This document shows, one piece after another, positions 7,289-13,506 of a stretch of 22,869 nt of DNA. A program made the position numbers and the translations under genes. Origin of the DNA: an uncultured Clostridia bacterium. Lineage in GTDB: Bacteria; Bacillota; Clostridia; Christensenellales; CAG-917. The stretch lies in assembly GCA_947589635.1 (NCBI GenBank), contig CANQCC010000008.1, positions 1-22,869 on the forward strand, given 5' to 3'. The notes under the pieces are model-generated. The model ran no database searches and had not been told where the DNA came from. It worked only from the letters and a program-made list of their open reading frames with translations. Every line of letters begins with the position of its first letter. Within the stretch, counting starts at the first letter, position 1.

Positions 7289-7353
7289 AGCCGAAAATTG
7301 TCGGTTTCTGAAAAGTTTTTTTGTGCAAAACAGGACGAACGCGCTTTTGTATA
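7289..7353 (-). promoter_or_regulatory. Possible ABC operon promoter and TetR-type operator
   Basis: A minus-strand TATACA (complement of 7348-7353) could be a -10, though its -35 is only T-rich. Directly downstream lies a segment (7289-7342) resembling 8725-8785, upstream of the TetR gene, with shared core TGCARAACAGGAC. Within it CAAAA (7326-7330) and TTTTG (7345-7349) form an inverted pair. A second -10-like TATAAC lies nearer the start codon, at about 7251-7256. The shared segment suggests that the TetR protein controls this operon. All of this is inference. Confidence 0.4.
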
Positions 7354-7368
7354 GAATTTCAACACAAC

Positions 7369-7397
7369 AAAAAAGCCGAGAGCGTTCCCCGGCTTTT
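7369..7397 (-). terminator. Terminator of the XRE gene pair
   Basis: AAAAGCCG (7371-7378) pairs with CGGCTTTT (7390-7397). On the minus strand the stem runs directly into TTTTTT (complement of 7369-7374). It lies about 40 nt downstream of the end of the frameshifted XRE gene. Confidence 0.85.
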
Positions 7398-7438
7398 GCC
7401 TGTAATTATTATAGTTGAATTCTCCTCAGGTTTTTGTG

Positions 7439-7689
7439 CTAATCTTCATCATCTAAATCATCATCTAAATCGTTGAAATAATCTCTGTTAAAGAATTCGG
7501 ATAAAGTAATGCCCGCTCCCTCGCAAAAACTCTTTATCGTCGTCACTTTCGGGCATTTTGTCCTTCCTTTCATCAGGTCGTAGAGAGCGGATGGCGATTT
7601 GCCACCGTTTAAGCACGCCTTGCAAACGTTCTTTCCTTTTTGTTGCATATCTCATTGATACGCTTCAAAATTGCTTCGTTAGTTTTCAT
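7439..7689 (-). pseudogene. XRE-family HTH regulator with a frameshift
   Basis: The ATG at 7687-7689 opens a frame beginning MKTNEAILKRINEICNKK, typical of the first helix of small clostridial XRE repressors, but it hits TAA after 26 codons. A second frame, starting by chance at 7648, carries the rest of the domain: LNGGKSPSALYDLMKGRTKC, then ITLSEFFNRDYF and an acidic DDDLDDED tail. Restoring one lost base near the TAA joins the halves as ...TFARRA-LNGGKSPSALYD..., which gives exactly the helix spacing of intact XRE proteins. A 1-nt deletion is therefore the simplest explanation; a sequencing error is possible. It lies 19 nt downstream of an intact XRE gene in the same orientation, so the two formed an operon. 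Confidence 0.8.
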
Positions 7690-7708
7690 GCCACCGCTAA
7701 TTATCTGT

Positions 7709-7951
7709 TTAATCGACTTCCAAATCTTCCGAAGTAAATACCGAATTGTCCAAAAATTCTAAAAGCGTCATATCGAAACCGCGTGCGATCATGATGACCG
7801 TACTCAACGTTACAGTCTTATTCCGACCGTTCATGATACATTGCATGCTGCCGTGTTGGATGCCTGAATTTTGTTCCAACCGATATTGCGTCATACCCTT
7901 CTCGATCAGTAATTTGTTGATTCGTTTTGCAACGGCTTCGCTTACAGTCAA
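7709..7951 (-). CDS. XRE-family HTH transcriptional regulator
   Basis: The product is 80 aa, a complete one-domain XRE (Cro/cI-like) DNA-binding protein. Helices 2 and 3 are MTQYRLEQNSG and HGSMQCIMNGRN, followed by TLSTVIMIARGFDMTLLEFLD. The start codon is TTG (complement of 7949-7951), supported by AAGGAG (complement of 7959-7964) at ideal spacing; there is no closer in-frame ATG that keeps helix 1. The first operator of a set of three (7966-7981) abuts its ribosome binding site, and the other two lie further upstream, towards the divergent SLOG gene. The arrangement suggests that it represses both itself and the SLOG gene. Its C-terminus is acidic, like that of the frameshifted neighbour. 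Confidence 0.88.
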   Translation of the reverse strand: MTVSEAVAKRINKLLIEKGMTQYRLEQNSGIQHGSMQCIMNGRNKTVTLSTVIMIARGFDMTLLEFLDNSVFTSEDLEVD

Positions 7952-7965
7952 AATAGCTCTCCTTA

Positions 7966-8084
7966 TGTAGTTCTACCTACTTAACAGTTTAAGCCATCGC
8001 CTTTGATAAAATAAGAAGGTATATCTACATAGTGTTTGCTTATTTTAGCCGTTGGCTCTATAATAATATGTAGATATATCTACA
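7966..8084. promoter_or_regulatory. Three TGTAG-N6-CTACA operator sites
   Basis: Site O1 at 8069-8084 is a perfect palindrome (TGTAG, ATATAT, CTACA) starting 5 bp after the -10 of the SLOG promoter, so bound protein would block transcription. Site O3 at 7966-7981 has TGTAG, 6 nt, CTACT and sits next to the ribosome binding site of the XRE gene. Site O2 at 8014-8029 has the right half CTACA with a degenerate left half (AGAAG). Half-site spacing is 6 nt in all three. Centre-to-centre distances are 48 and 55 bp. The XRE protein of 7709-7951 is the natural candidate to bind them. Confidence 0.75.
8036..8064 (+). promoter_or_regulatory. SigA-type promoter of the SLOG gene
   Basis: TTGCTT (8036-8041), 17 bp, TATAAT (8059-8064). 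Transcription would start near 8071, inside operator O1, leaving a leader of about 30 nt with AAGGGAG at 8086-8092. Confidence 0.85.
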
Positions 8085-8099
8085 TAAGGGAGAAGCGTG

Positions 8100-8633
8100 A
8101 TGAAAACAGCATTTATCGGACACAGACAGATATTCTCTAAAATCCTACCGCAGAGGTTGGTCGACGCAATCAAAACCGAAATAGCAAACGGTTGCTTTTC
8201 GTTTACAATGGGAACGCACGGCGAATTTGACAGGCTCGCTTTGCAGTCCTGCCGTAAGTTAAGGAACGTATATTCCGAATTGCAGATCGAAGTCGTCCTG
8301 ACCGACCTACATGTCATTCAGAAAATCGACAGAATGAACAGCGCGCCATATTGTGACGTAAGCACCGTTTTGTACGACATCGAAGAAGCGTATTATAAGC
8401 AACGAATCACATTGAGCAACAGAAAAATGATAGACGCCTGCGACACCCTTATTTGCTATGTGAATGAAAATGCTTACCGTAGCGGAGCGAAAACCGCTAT
8501 GCGCTACGCAATGCGCAAAGGCTTACGTATCATCAACCTATACGATGAAAAGGACAGACCGTTTTACGGCATGACCGACGAGGAGATCTCCGCAAAGTGG
8601 AAGGAATTTTGCAATAATTCACCAAAAAAATAA
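8100..8633 (+). CDS. SLOG/DUF1273-like nucleotide-binding protein
   Basis: The product is 177 aa. The N-terminal KTAFIGHR, the loop MGTHGEFDRLA (about residues 37-47) and a late SGAKTAMRYA-x-RKGLRIINL stretch match the small Rossmann-like SLOG proteins (YpsA/DUF1273-like) found on phages, conjugative elements and in Clostridia. SLOG domains are predicted to bind nucleotides or related ligands, sometimes as sensors or effectors in conflict systems; no catalytic activity can be assigned here. The ATG at 8100 lies 7 nt after AAGGGAG; a GTG at 8097 is a less likely start. The gene is divergent from the XRE gene and its promoter carries operator O1, so it is probably kept silent until the repressor is released. 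No clear terminator follows. Confidence 0.75.
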   Translation: MKTAFIGHRQIFSKILPQRLVDAIKTEIANGCFSFTMGTHGEFDRLALQSCRKLRNVYSELQIEVVLTDLHVIQKIDRMNSAPYCDVSTVLYDIEEAYYKQRITLSNRKMIDACDTLICYVNENAYRSGAKTAMRYAMRKGLRIINLYDEKDRPFYGMTDEEISAKWKEFCNNSPKK

Positions 8634-8724
8634 TAAAAATACAATGCCTAAAATACAACGCTTTCGGCTTTTGCGCGCACATCATTATATCTGAGGTCAA
8701 ATAAATTGTTATCAACGGGTTTTT

Positions 8725-8797
8725 GACAAAATTTCCAAAAATGTTGGTTTCAAAAAAGATTTTGCATGCAGAACAGGACAAAACGTTTTTTCTGTTT
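8725..8797. promoter_or_regulatory. Putative TetR operator region
   Basis: AAAACGTTTT (8780-8789) is flanked by AACAG (8772-8776) and CTGTT (8792-8796), giving a near-palindrome that overlaps the -35 of the TetR gene. The wider segment 8725-8785, read on the minus strand, resembles the segment upstream of the ABC operon (7289-7342). Autoregulation is the usual mode for this family. Confidence 0.45.
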
Positions 8798-8824
8798 GTG
8801 TTTTGCGGAGCAATATGGTACAAT
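8796..8824 (+). promoter_or_regulatory. Promoter of the TetR gene
   Basis: TTGTGT (8796-8801), 17 bp, TACAAT (8819-8824). A short leader of about 12 nt would follow, containing AAGGAG at 8832-8837. Confidence 0.65.
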
Positions 8825-8843
8825 GCAAAAAAAGGAGTGGACT

Positions 8844-9434
8844 ATGAACAAATCCGAATCGAAATTCCACAATACCGCCGTGAAGATGGACGACGCGCTT
8901 GTCGCCCTTCTCGAACATAAAGAGTTTTCGGATATTTCCATTATGGACGTATGCGAAAAGGCGGGAGTAAATCGCTCAACGTTTTATGCGCATTATGAAA
9001 ATTTGTACGACCTCTTAAAAGAAACGCAGGAGCGCGCCATTGCCGAATTCTTTGAATCGTTCAACATGTCGCTGGATTTTAGCAATATGTCGGCGGACGA
9101 ACTCATCTTTATAACTCCGCAATATCTCGTGCCATATCTGATGTTTATCAAAAAGAATAGAAAGCTTTATGAGGTATACAACAACTCAAACGCTTTTCCA
9201 ATAGGCGATATGGATAAGCAACTCATCGAAAACATATTTGTGCCCGTATATGCCAAAAACGGCGTAACCGACAGGCGCGTGGTAGAATATATGTCAAAAT
9301 ATTTTATGAGCGGCGTAACCGCAATCACCATGGAGTGGGTCAAGCGCGGCTGTGAGGACGACATAATGTTCATCTGCGAGGTAATCTCGATATGCGTGCG
9401 CCCGCAAATGAAGGCGTCGCAATATGCCGTATGA
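8844..9434 (+). CDS. TetR/AcrR-family transcriptional regulator
   Basis: The product is 196 aa. The N-terminal DNA-binding domain (about residues 8-60) has the TetR pattern: a first helix with ALVALLEHKEFSDISIMDVC, then the recognition stretch AGVNRSTFYAHYENLYDLL. The C-terminal ligand or dimer domain of about 130 residues resembles the DhaS-like TetR C-terminal families, with YLMFIKKNRKLYEVY and a late FMSGVTAITMEWVKRG helix. The ATG at 8844 follows AAGGAG; an in-frame extension to 8766 runs through the promoter and was rejected. It probably represses its own promoter and, from the shared upstream segment, the ABC operon that starts 1.6 kb away. It is convergent with the Fic gene. Confidence 0.92.
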   Translation: MNKSESKFHNTAVKMDDALVALLEHKEFSDISIMDVCEKAGVNRSTFYAHYENLYDLLKETQERAIAEFFESFNMSLDFSNMSADELIFITPQYLVPYLMFIKKNRKLYEVYNNSNAFPIGDMDKQLIENIFVPVYAKNGVTDRRVVEYMSKYFMSGVTAITMEWVKRGCEDDIMFICEVISICVRPQMKASQYAV

Positions 9435-9487
9435 AAATTAACTCAGTTTTGGGACGGCGTTGATTTGAAAGCTGTCGCCACAACAGG

Positions 9488-10336
9488 TCATTCCTCGTAA
9501 TAATAGGAATAATCGACGCCTTTCATAAACAGCTCGCGGTCGCCGATCCGGTCGGTCAATGCGCCATCGATAAGCCTGAAAATATCCAACGCGTCCATTG
9601 GGCTTTTTTGCATAGCGTCGAGATAGTCACGCTTGTCGATCTTGCTCCAATCCACGCATTTGTATAAGTTCTTCTTCAAAATAAGGTCGAGCCAAATGCG
9701 CGTGCTGCGGCCATTACCCTCCATAAACGGGTGGGCGATGTTCATCTCTACGTATTTTTTGACGATCTCATCAAGAGTGCCCTCGGGCATCTTTTCGATG
9801 AGCGCGAGATTTTCTTTTAAGTACATCACCGGCGCAAATGCGAAGCCGCCTTTGGCTATATTCAAACCTCGGATCTGCCCCGCAAAGTCATACAGCCCGC
9901 CGAAGATGTAGCCGTGGATCTGTTGCAATCCTTTTACAGTGCCGACCTCTATCTCTTTTATCATGCCTGTCTCAAACAGTTCGTAAGCTTTCTGCTTGCT
10001 TTTTTCGTCGATTGTGCTGCCCATGCCCGAGAGCCAGCGGACGAAGTTTTCACGATTTTTGGCCGGAATAAGCGCTACGACCGTGTTTACGCCGCTCGCG
10101 TCCACCGCGTCTGTCAGATAAGACTTTCCATCCCGCGCCACGAGTTTCAGTTGTTTACAAATTGTAATCAACTGCGGATTGCGGCGTTTCATCTGCGCCC
10201 AATAGACGCGTGAATTTTTGCTTTTCGTGAGCGCCTCCGCTATGTCGACAGCACAAAACCACCATTTGGAATCTTCGTCATCCCAAACGGCTCTTACCGG
10301 AATATCTTCAAAAAATCGGATAGATGTTTTGATCAT
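9488..10336 (-). CDS. Bro-N/Fic domain fusion protein
   Basis: The product is 282 aa. Residues 1 to about 100 form a Bro-N-like domain (FFEDIPVRAVWDD, WWFCAVDIAEAL, then the VWxx-type YWAQMKRRN segment), found in phage antirepressors and damage-inducible proteins. Residues about 105-282 form a Fic domain with an uninterrupted active site HPFMEGNGRSTR (residues 202-213; His202 catalytic) and a flap near GGFAFAPV. Canonical Fic enzymes transfer AMP from ATP to target proteins. I see no clear inhibitory S/T-x-x-x-E-G/N helix in the protein and no small antitoxin gene beside it. I preferred the ATG at 10334-10336, preceded by GGGGTG, over a TTG at 10381. The target is unknown; DNA binding by Bro-N is family-level knowledge. 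Confidence 0.88.
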   Translation of the reverse strand: MIKTSIRFFEDIPVRAVWDDEDSKWWFCAVDIAEALTKSKNSRVYWAQMKRRNPQLITICKQLKLVARDGKSYLTDAVDASGVNTVVALIPAKNRENFVRWLSGMGSTIDEKSKQKAYELFETGMIKEIEVGTVKGLQQIHGYIFGGLYDFAGQIRGLNIAKGGFAFAPVMYLKENLALIEKMPEGTLDEIVKKYVEMNIAHPFMEGNGRSTRIWLDLILKKNLYKCVDWSKIDKRDYLDAMQKSPMDALDIFRLIDGALTDRIGDRELFMKGVDYSYYYEE

Positions 10337-10427
10337 CGTCTCACCCCGTAGGCTGTAGGCGCCAACGCGTCGCTTAGACAACCGCCTTTGCTTTTTTGGT
10401 CACGATATTGCCTTTCTTGACTAATAC

Positions 10428-10456
10428 ATTATACCATAGCAGCCTCTCCGTCGCAA
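10428..10456 (-). promoter_or_regulatory. SigA-type promoter of the Fic gene
   Basis: On the minus strand, TTGCGA (complement of 10451-10456), 17 bp, TATAAT (complement of 10428-10433), with an extended TGG before the -10. The start near 10421 implies a leader of about 85 nt for the ATG at 10336, or about 40 nt if the TTG at 10381 is used. Confidence 0.85.
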
Positions 10457-10514
10457 GAAAATTCATATAATATTGCGTCAAAACCCGCCAACAAACCGTG
10501 GACAAATAAAATTC

Positions 10515-10576
10515 GTAAAAATTTTTTGAAAAAATTTGTTAAAAACAGTTGCACTTTGTAAAAGAGGGTGTATAAT
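10515..10576 (+). promoter_or_regulatory. Conserved promoter block of small gene 2
   Basis: TTGCAC (10549-10554), 16 bp, TATAAT (10571-10576). Upstream lies a 19-bp palindrome, AAATTTTTT-G-AAAAAATTT (10519-10537). The whole 62-nt block equals 3284-3345 (opposite strand) at 60 of 62 positions. Confidence 0.85.
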
Positions 10577-10648
10577 GTAGATATTGATGAAAAACATTTT
10601 CAATTAAGATGTCTTCCACCAAATAAAAATAATTGAAAGGTGATGACT

Positions 10649-10867
10649 ATGCCCGAACATAACGCTGTTCAAACAATTTCTTTGGTTTGCAATTCTCTCA
10701 GAGAACGCCTTGACAAATTGAATGAAGCCGGCAAAAACGGTGAACTTGACAAAGACAGTTTTGCCTATGGCGAAAAGACCGCCTATGTGGAATGCCTTGA
10801 AATGATCCAAGCCACATGGGAGAAGTGCGTCGTCCCGGACGATATCGAAGGAGATTATCCGCTTTAA
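10649..10867 (+). CDS. Small protein of unknown family, paralogue 2
   Basis: The product is 72 aa, acidic and soluble. It is homologous to the product of 3000-3212, with about half the positions identical, including GEK-x-AY-x-ECLE and PD-x-IE-x-x-YP, plus a conserved Trp and Cys. The ATG at 10649 is chosen because the N-termini then align (M-x-x-x-NA-x-QT) and AAAGG at 10636-10640 lies 8 nt upstream; an ATG at 10643 and a GTG at 10640 are alternatives. The family is unknown to me. Having two copies, both preceded by the same promoter block, suggests they are expressed together and may form homo- or hetero-oligomers; that is speculation. No terminator is visible downstream. Confidence 0.78.
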   Translation: MPEHNAVQTISLVCNSLRERLDKLNEAGKNGELDKDSFAYGEKTAYVECLEMIQATWEKCVVPDDIEGDYPL

Positions 10868-11183
10868 TCAAGCGCCCCTTAAATATCTTCGCCGCACCAC
10901 GTCTCCTACAGCGTTGGTCTGCTCCACTAACAGAGGCAACCGCCTATTTTATCTGCGCCCGCTAAGTCAATATATCTACTGCGCCGCCACCTTATTGACT
11001 GTAGTCTCCTTGACAAGTTGTGGCTGCCAAGTTAATGGAGACGCTTAATTCAATAACGACAAAAATGTGCGACGTTTGTGTGGTGAAATCCCTGCTTCTA
11101 AGCAAAACCCTACTATTAGGGTGTGTTCCATAGGGAATAGAAAAATCTTAATTTCATATCGGAATACACGTTTGGGCGAATCA
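10868..11183. other. Intergenic region without a gene
   Basis: I see no credible ORF. The stretch has some inverted pairs: AGTCAATA/TATTGACT (about 10965 and 10992), GTCTCC/GGAGAC (about 11004 and 11036) and an inner CTTG/CAAG. They could fold into a hairpin cluster between about 10963 and 11044, but no promoter or T-run supports an RNA gene. A second short palindrome, CCTACTATTAGG, lies near 11108-11119. Confidence 0.3.
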
Positions 11184-11450
11184 AGAAAAGAAGTCGAGAG
11201 CAAGACTCCCGACTTCTTTCTTTGAATTATTGTATATTAAAATATATTCGCGTTTGACTTCCTTGGCTTGATTGCGATCTTCTTGCCATTCCTGAAAATT
11301 GTTACGGTTTCCTTCGTAAGAATAAAATTCTTGAATATACTCCTGCGTCGGCACGAACGACGGCATCGCAAGCTATCGCACAATGCAAAACAGGATCAAC
11401 GCAATCAAAGCGGCGGGAACGAATGCGGAGATCGAGGTCTTTCGAGGACT
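11181..11450 (-). pseudogene. Decayed small membrane-protein-like ORF
   Basis: One minus-strand frame reads a hydrophobic helix (FVPAALIALILFCIV), then a TAG at 11373-11375, then LAMPSFVPTQEYIQEFYSY and a charged helix EWQEDRNQAKEVKREYIL. The frame then runs through the hairpin at 11187-11219 before its stop at 11181. An in-frame stop between a membrane segment and a plausible soluble tail, together with an end inside a terminator, suggests a remnant. No family is recognised, no clear start is visible, and it may simply be chance. Confidence 0.3.
11187..11219. terminator. Strong bidirectional hairpin terminator
   Basis: AAAGAAGTCGAGAG (11187-11200) pairs with CTCCCGACTTCTTT (11206-11219) at 13 of 14 positions around a 5-nt loop. 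T-rich sequence follows on both strands (CTTTCTTTG on plus, CTTTTCTTG on minus). Confidence 0.75.
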
Positions 11451-11590
11451 TCCGCACGGCTTCGGCTTGGGACAAGGCACAATTGCCGAGGGTTGGCCCT
11501 CCCGCGCCGTCTCCTTTTGGGAAAAACAGATGTAACAGTGATCAAACCGCTTTGACTGATTTAGCATACCCGCCAAATAGCGCAGTTTGC

Positions 11591-11908
11591 AAAACCGTCT
11601 GTACGGGATGAGAGACAAGGAAAAACCGCTTTTCTGAGCACCCAGCGTACTTTTGTGTACGTGGTGTGAGCAAATCTTAGATAACTTAAAAACCGCGATA
11701 TTTGGATGAAGAGCGAGGAAGGGCAAATTTTCGAGTAGTCGAGCGTACTTAAGCGCACGTGACTGCGAGAAAAACTTAGATAACGTAAAACCGTCTGTAC
11801 GGGATGAAGAGCGCGAAAGCGCCCTTTTCCTGAGCGTCGAGCGTACTTAAGCGTACGTGACGTAAAGGAAAAGGGCGCTGACAAAGCTATTCGCCCGTAC
11901 AGGCGGTT
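11591..11908 (-). repeat. Tandem array of the nested-palindrome repeat
   Basis: Three units, read on the minus strand from guaA: unit C (11787-11908), B (about 11687-11786) and A (about 11591-11686). Unit C is complete and begins inside the guaA stop codon. Its core 11797-11907 is 111 nt, as in the copy at 2568-2678. Outer arms AAAACCGCCTGTACGGG and CCCGTACAGACGGTTTT pair with one mismatch, and the middle stem AGCGCCCTTTTCCT/AGGAAAAGGGCGCT pairs perfectly. The 26-nt apical hairpin occurs in C (11836-11861) and B (11738-11763). In A the GTC/GAC pair of the apical stem is replaced by ACC/GGT, which keeps pairing. Units B and A share TTATCTAAG at their 5' edge. Unit C probably also ends the guaA transcript, as its outer stem is followed by TTTT. 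Confidence 0.8.
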
Positions 11909-13444
11909 TTACTCCCACTCGATGGTGGCGGGGGGCTTCCCTGTGACATCATACACCACACGAGAAACCCCTTTAACCTCGTTTACGATGCGGGAAGAGA
12001 CTACGTCAAGCACGGAATAGGGAATGTGGGCGTACTCGCAGGTCATAAAATCGGATGTGATGACGGCGCGAAGGCCCAAAACATAGTTATAAGTGCGGCC
12101 GTCGCCCATGACTCCGACGGTGCGCATGTCGGTGAGGACGGCGAAATATTGGTCGTATTTAAGCCCGGCGCGCGCGATCTCCTCGCGGTAGATATAATCG
12201 GCGTCGCGCAGGATGTCGAGCCTCTCTTTTGTGACCTCGCCTATGCAGCGCACGGCAAGTCCGGGACCGGGAAAGGGCTGGCGGCTTACAAGCGCTTCGT
12301 CAAGTCCGAGGCGGCGACCAAGCGCGCGGACCTCGTCTTTGAAGAGGTATCTGAGCGGCTCCACAAGTCCTATAAATTTTGTGTCCTTGGGCAGGCCGCC
12401 CACGTTATGGTGAGATTTGATGACCGCGCCCGTCGTAAGTCCGCTTTCGACGACGTCGGGATATATGGTGCCTTGCGCAAGGAAACTGCCCGCATATTTG
12501 TCGCTCTCTTCCTCAAACACGCGCACAAATTCCTCGCCGATTATCTTGCGCTTGCGTTCGGGCTCCGTAACGCCCGCCAGTTTGGACAAAAATCTCTCCT
12601 CGGCGTCCACGCGCACAAAGTTGAGGGACTTGCCCTTGAAGGCGCGCTCTATCTCGTCGCCCTCGTTTTTGCGCATCATGCCGTGGTCCACAAATATGCA
12701 GGTGAGTTGCCCGGGAATGGCGCGCTCCAGAATGGCGGCGCAGACGGAGCTGTCCACCCCGCCGCTCAAGCCGAGCACGACGCCCTTGTCGCCGACCTGC
12801 TCGCGGATGGCGCGGATCTGTCTGTCTATGACGTCGTCTATGTTGTAGTCGCCCTTTGCGCCGCAGATCCTGTACAAGAAGTTGTGTATCAGGCGCGTAC
12901 CCTCGCGAGTGCGCTCCACTTCGGGATGAAATTGCACCGCGTACAGCCGTCTTTCGGCGTTATACATGGCGGCGATGGGACAATCCGCCGTATGCGCCGC
13001 CCCTATAAACCCGTCGGGGACGCGAAGCACACAGTCGGTGTGCGACATAAGCGTAACGGTCTCGCTTTCAAGCCCGTCAAAAAGCGCGCATGCCTTATCG
13101 TCGTAGGTCGCGGAGATGGTGCCGTATTCGCTGACCTTGCAAGGCCCCACTTCGCCGCCGAGCGTATACGCCATAAGTTGCATGCCATAGCATATGCCAA
13201 GGATGGGGATCCCCATCTCGAACAGCTCCTTCACGGTGTGCGGCGAACTTGCGTCATACACGCTGTGCGGCCCGCCCGTAAGTATTATGCCTATGGGCGC
13301 GATCTGCCTGAGCGTCTCAAGCGGCGTGGCGCCGGAAAGTATCTGCGAATGTACGCCGCACTCCCTCACGCGCCGCGCGATAAGCTCTTTATACTGCCCG
13401 CCGAAGTCGAGCACGACCACGGTTTGATTAAGGTCTTTTGTCAT
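11909..13444 (-). CDS. guaA: GMP synthase (glutamine-hydrolysing)
   Basis: The product is 511 aa, full length. The N-terminal class-I glutamine amidotransferase domain has the catalytic Cys85 in GICYGMQL and His173/Glu175 in QFHPEVE. The ATP-pyrophosphatase domain has the PP-loop SGGVDSS (residues 227-233). The C-terminal dimerisation domain ends in KPPATIEWE, the usual GuaA terminus. It converts XMP to GMP using glutamine and ATP. The ATG at 13442-13444 has AGAGG just upstream; a longer in-frame extension to 13654 overlaps purA and was rejected. It is the last gene of a purB-purA-guaA series. The stop codon is part of the repeat array that follows. guaB is not in the window. Confidence 0.97.
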   Translation of the reverse strand: MTKDLNQTVVVLDFGGQYKELIARRVRECGVHSQILSGATPLETLRQIAPIGIILTGGPHSVYDASSPHTVKELFEMGIPILGICYGMQLMAYTLGGEVGPCKVSEYGTISATYDDKACALFDGLESETVTLMSHTDCVLRVPDGFIGAAHTADCPIAAMYNAERRLYAVQFHPEVERTREGTRLIHNFLYRICGAKGDYNIDDVIDRQIRAIREQVGDKGVVLGLSGGVDSSVCAAILERAIPGQLTCIFVDHGMMRKNEGDEIERAFKGKSLNFVRVDAEERFLSKLAGVTEPERKRKIIGEEFVRVFEEESDKYAGSFLAQGTIYPDVVESGLTTGAVIKSHHNVGGLPKDTKFIGLVEPLRYLFKDEVRALGRRLGLDEALVSRQPFPGPGLAVRCIGEVTKERLDILRDADYIYREEIARAGLKYDQYFAVLTDMRTVGVMGDGRTYNYVLGLRAVITSDFMTCEYAHIPYSVLDVVSSRIVNEVKGVSRVVYDVTGKPPATIEWE

Positions 13445-13477
13445 AATCGCCTCTTTATCTGACCAAAACTTATATAT

Positions 13478-13499
13478 AAACCCGCGATTTTGCGGGTTT
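13478..13499 (-). terminator. Hairpin between purA and guaA
   Basis: AAACCCGC (13478-13485) pairs with GCGGGTTT (13492-13499) around a 6-nt loop. On the minus strand it is followed by ATATATAAGTTTT, an interrupted T-tract, so termination is probably partial. No independent promoter for guaA is apparent in the 60-nt gap, so the hairpin may set the purA-to-guaA ratio or stabilise the purA mRNA end. Confidence 0.5.
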
Positions 13500-13506
13500 T
13501 CATACA

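Noticed and set aside
7068..7328. N-terminal extension of the first ABC ATPase to 7328
   Set aside because: The extra residues are not conserved in the paralogue and cover the promoter/operator region; the ATG at 7223 has a perfect GGAGG.
7600..7660. Programmed -1 frameshift in the second XRE gene
   Set aside because: The A-rich stretch in frame AAC AAA AAG is a poor slippery site, and slipping there would replace helix 2 residues with sequence unlike XRE proteins; a 1-nt deletion nearer the TAA restores the family spacing.
11591..11908. CRISPR array
   Set aside because: The units are about 100 bp with internal palindromes and unequal similarity, not short identical repeats with uniform unique spacers, and no cas gene is present.
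12026..13462. Long plus-strand open frame opposite guaA (478 codons)
   Set aside because: It is entirely antisense to an intact guaA, with no family motif and no ribosome binding site; long antisense frames are expected from the GC-biased codon use of the real gene.
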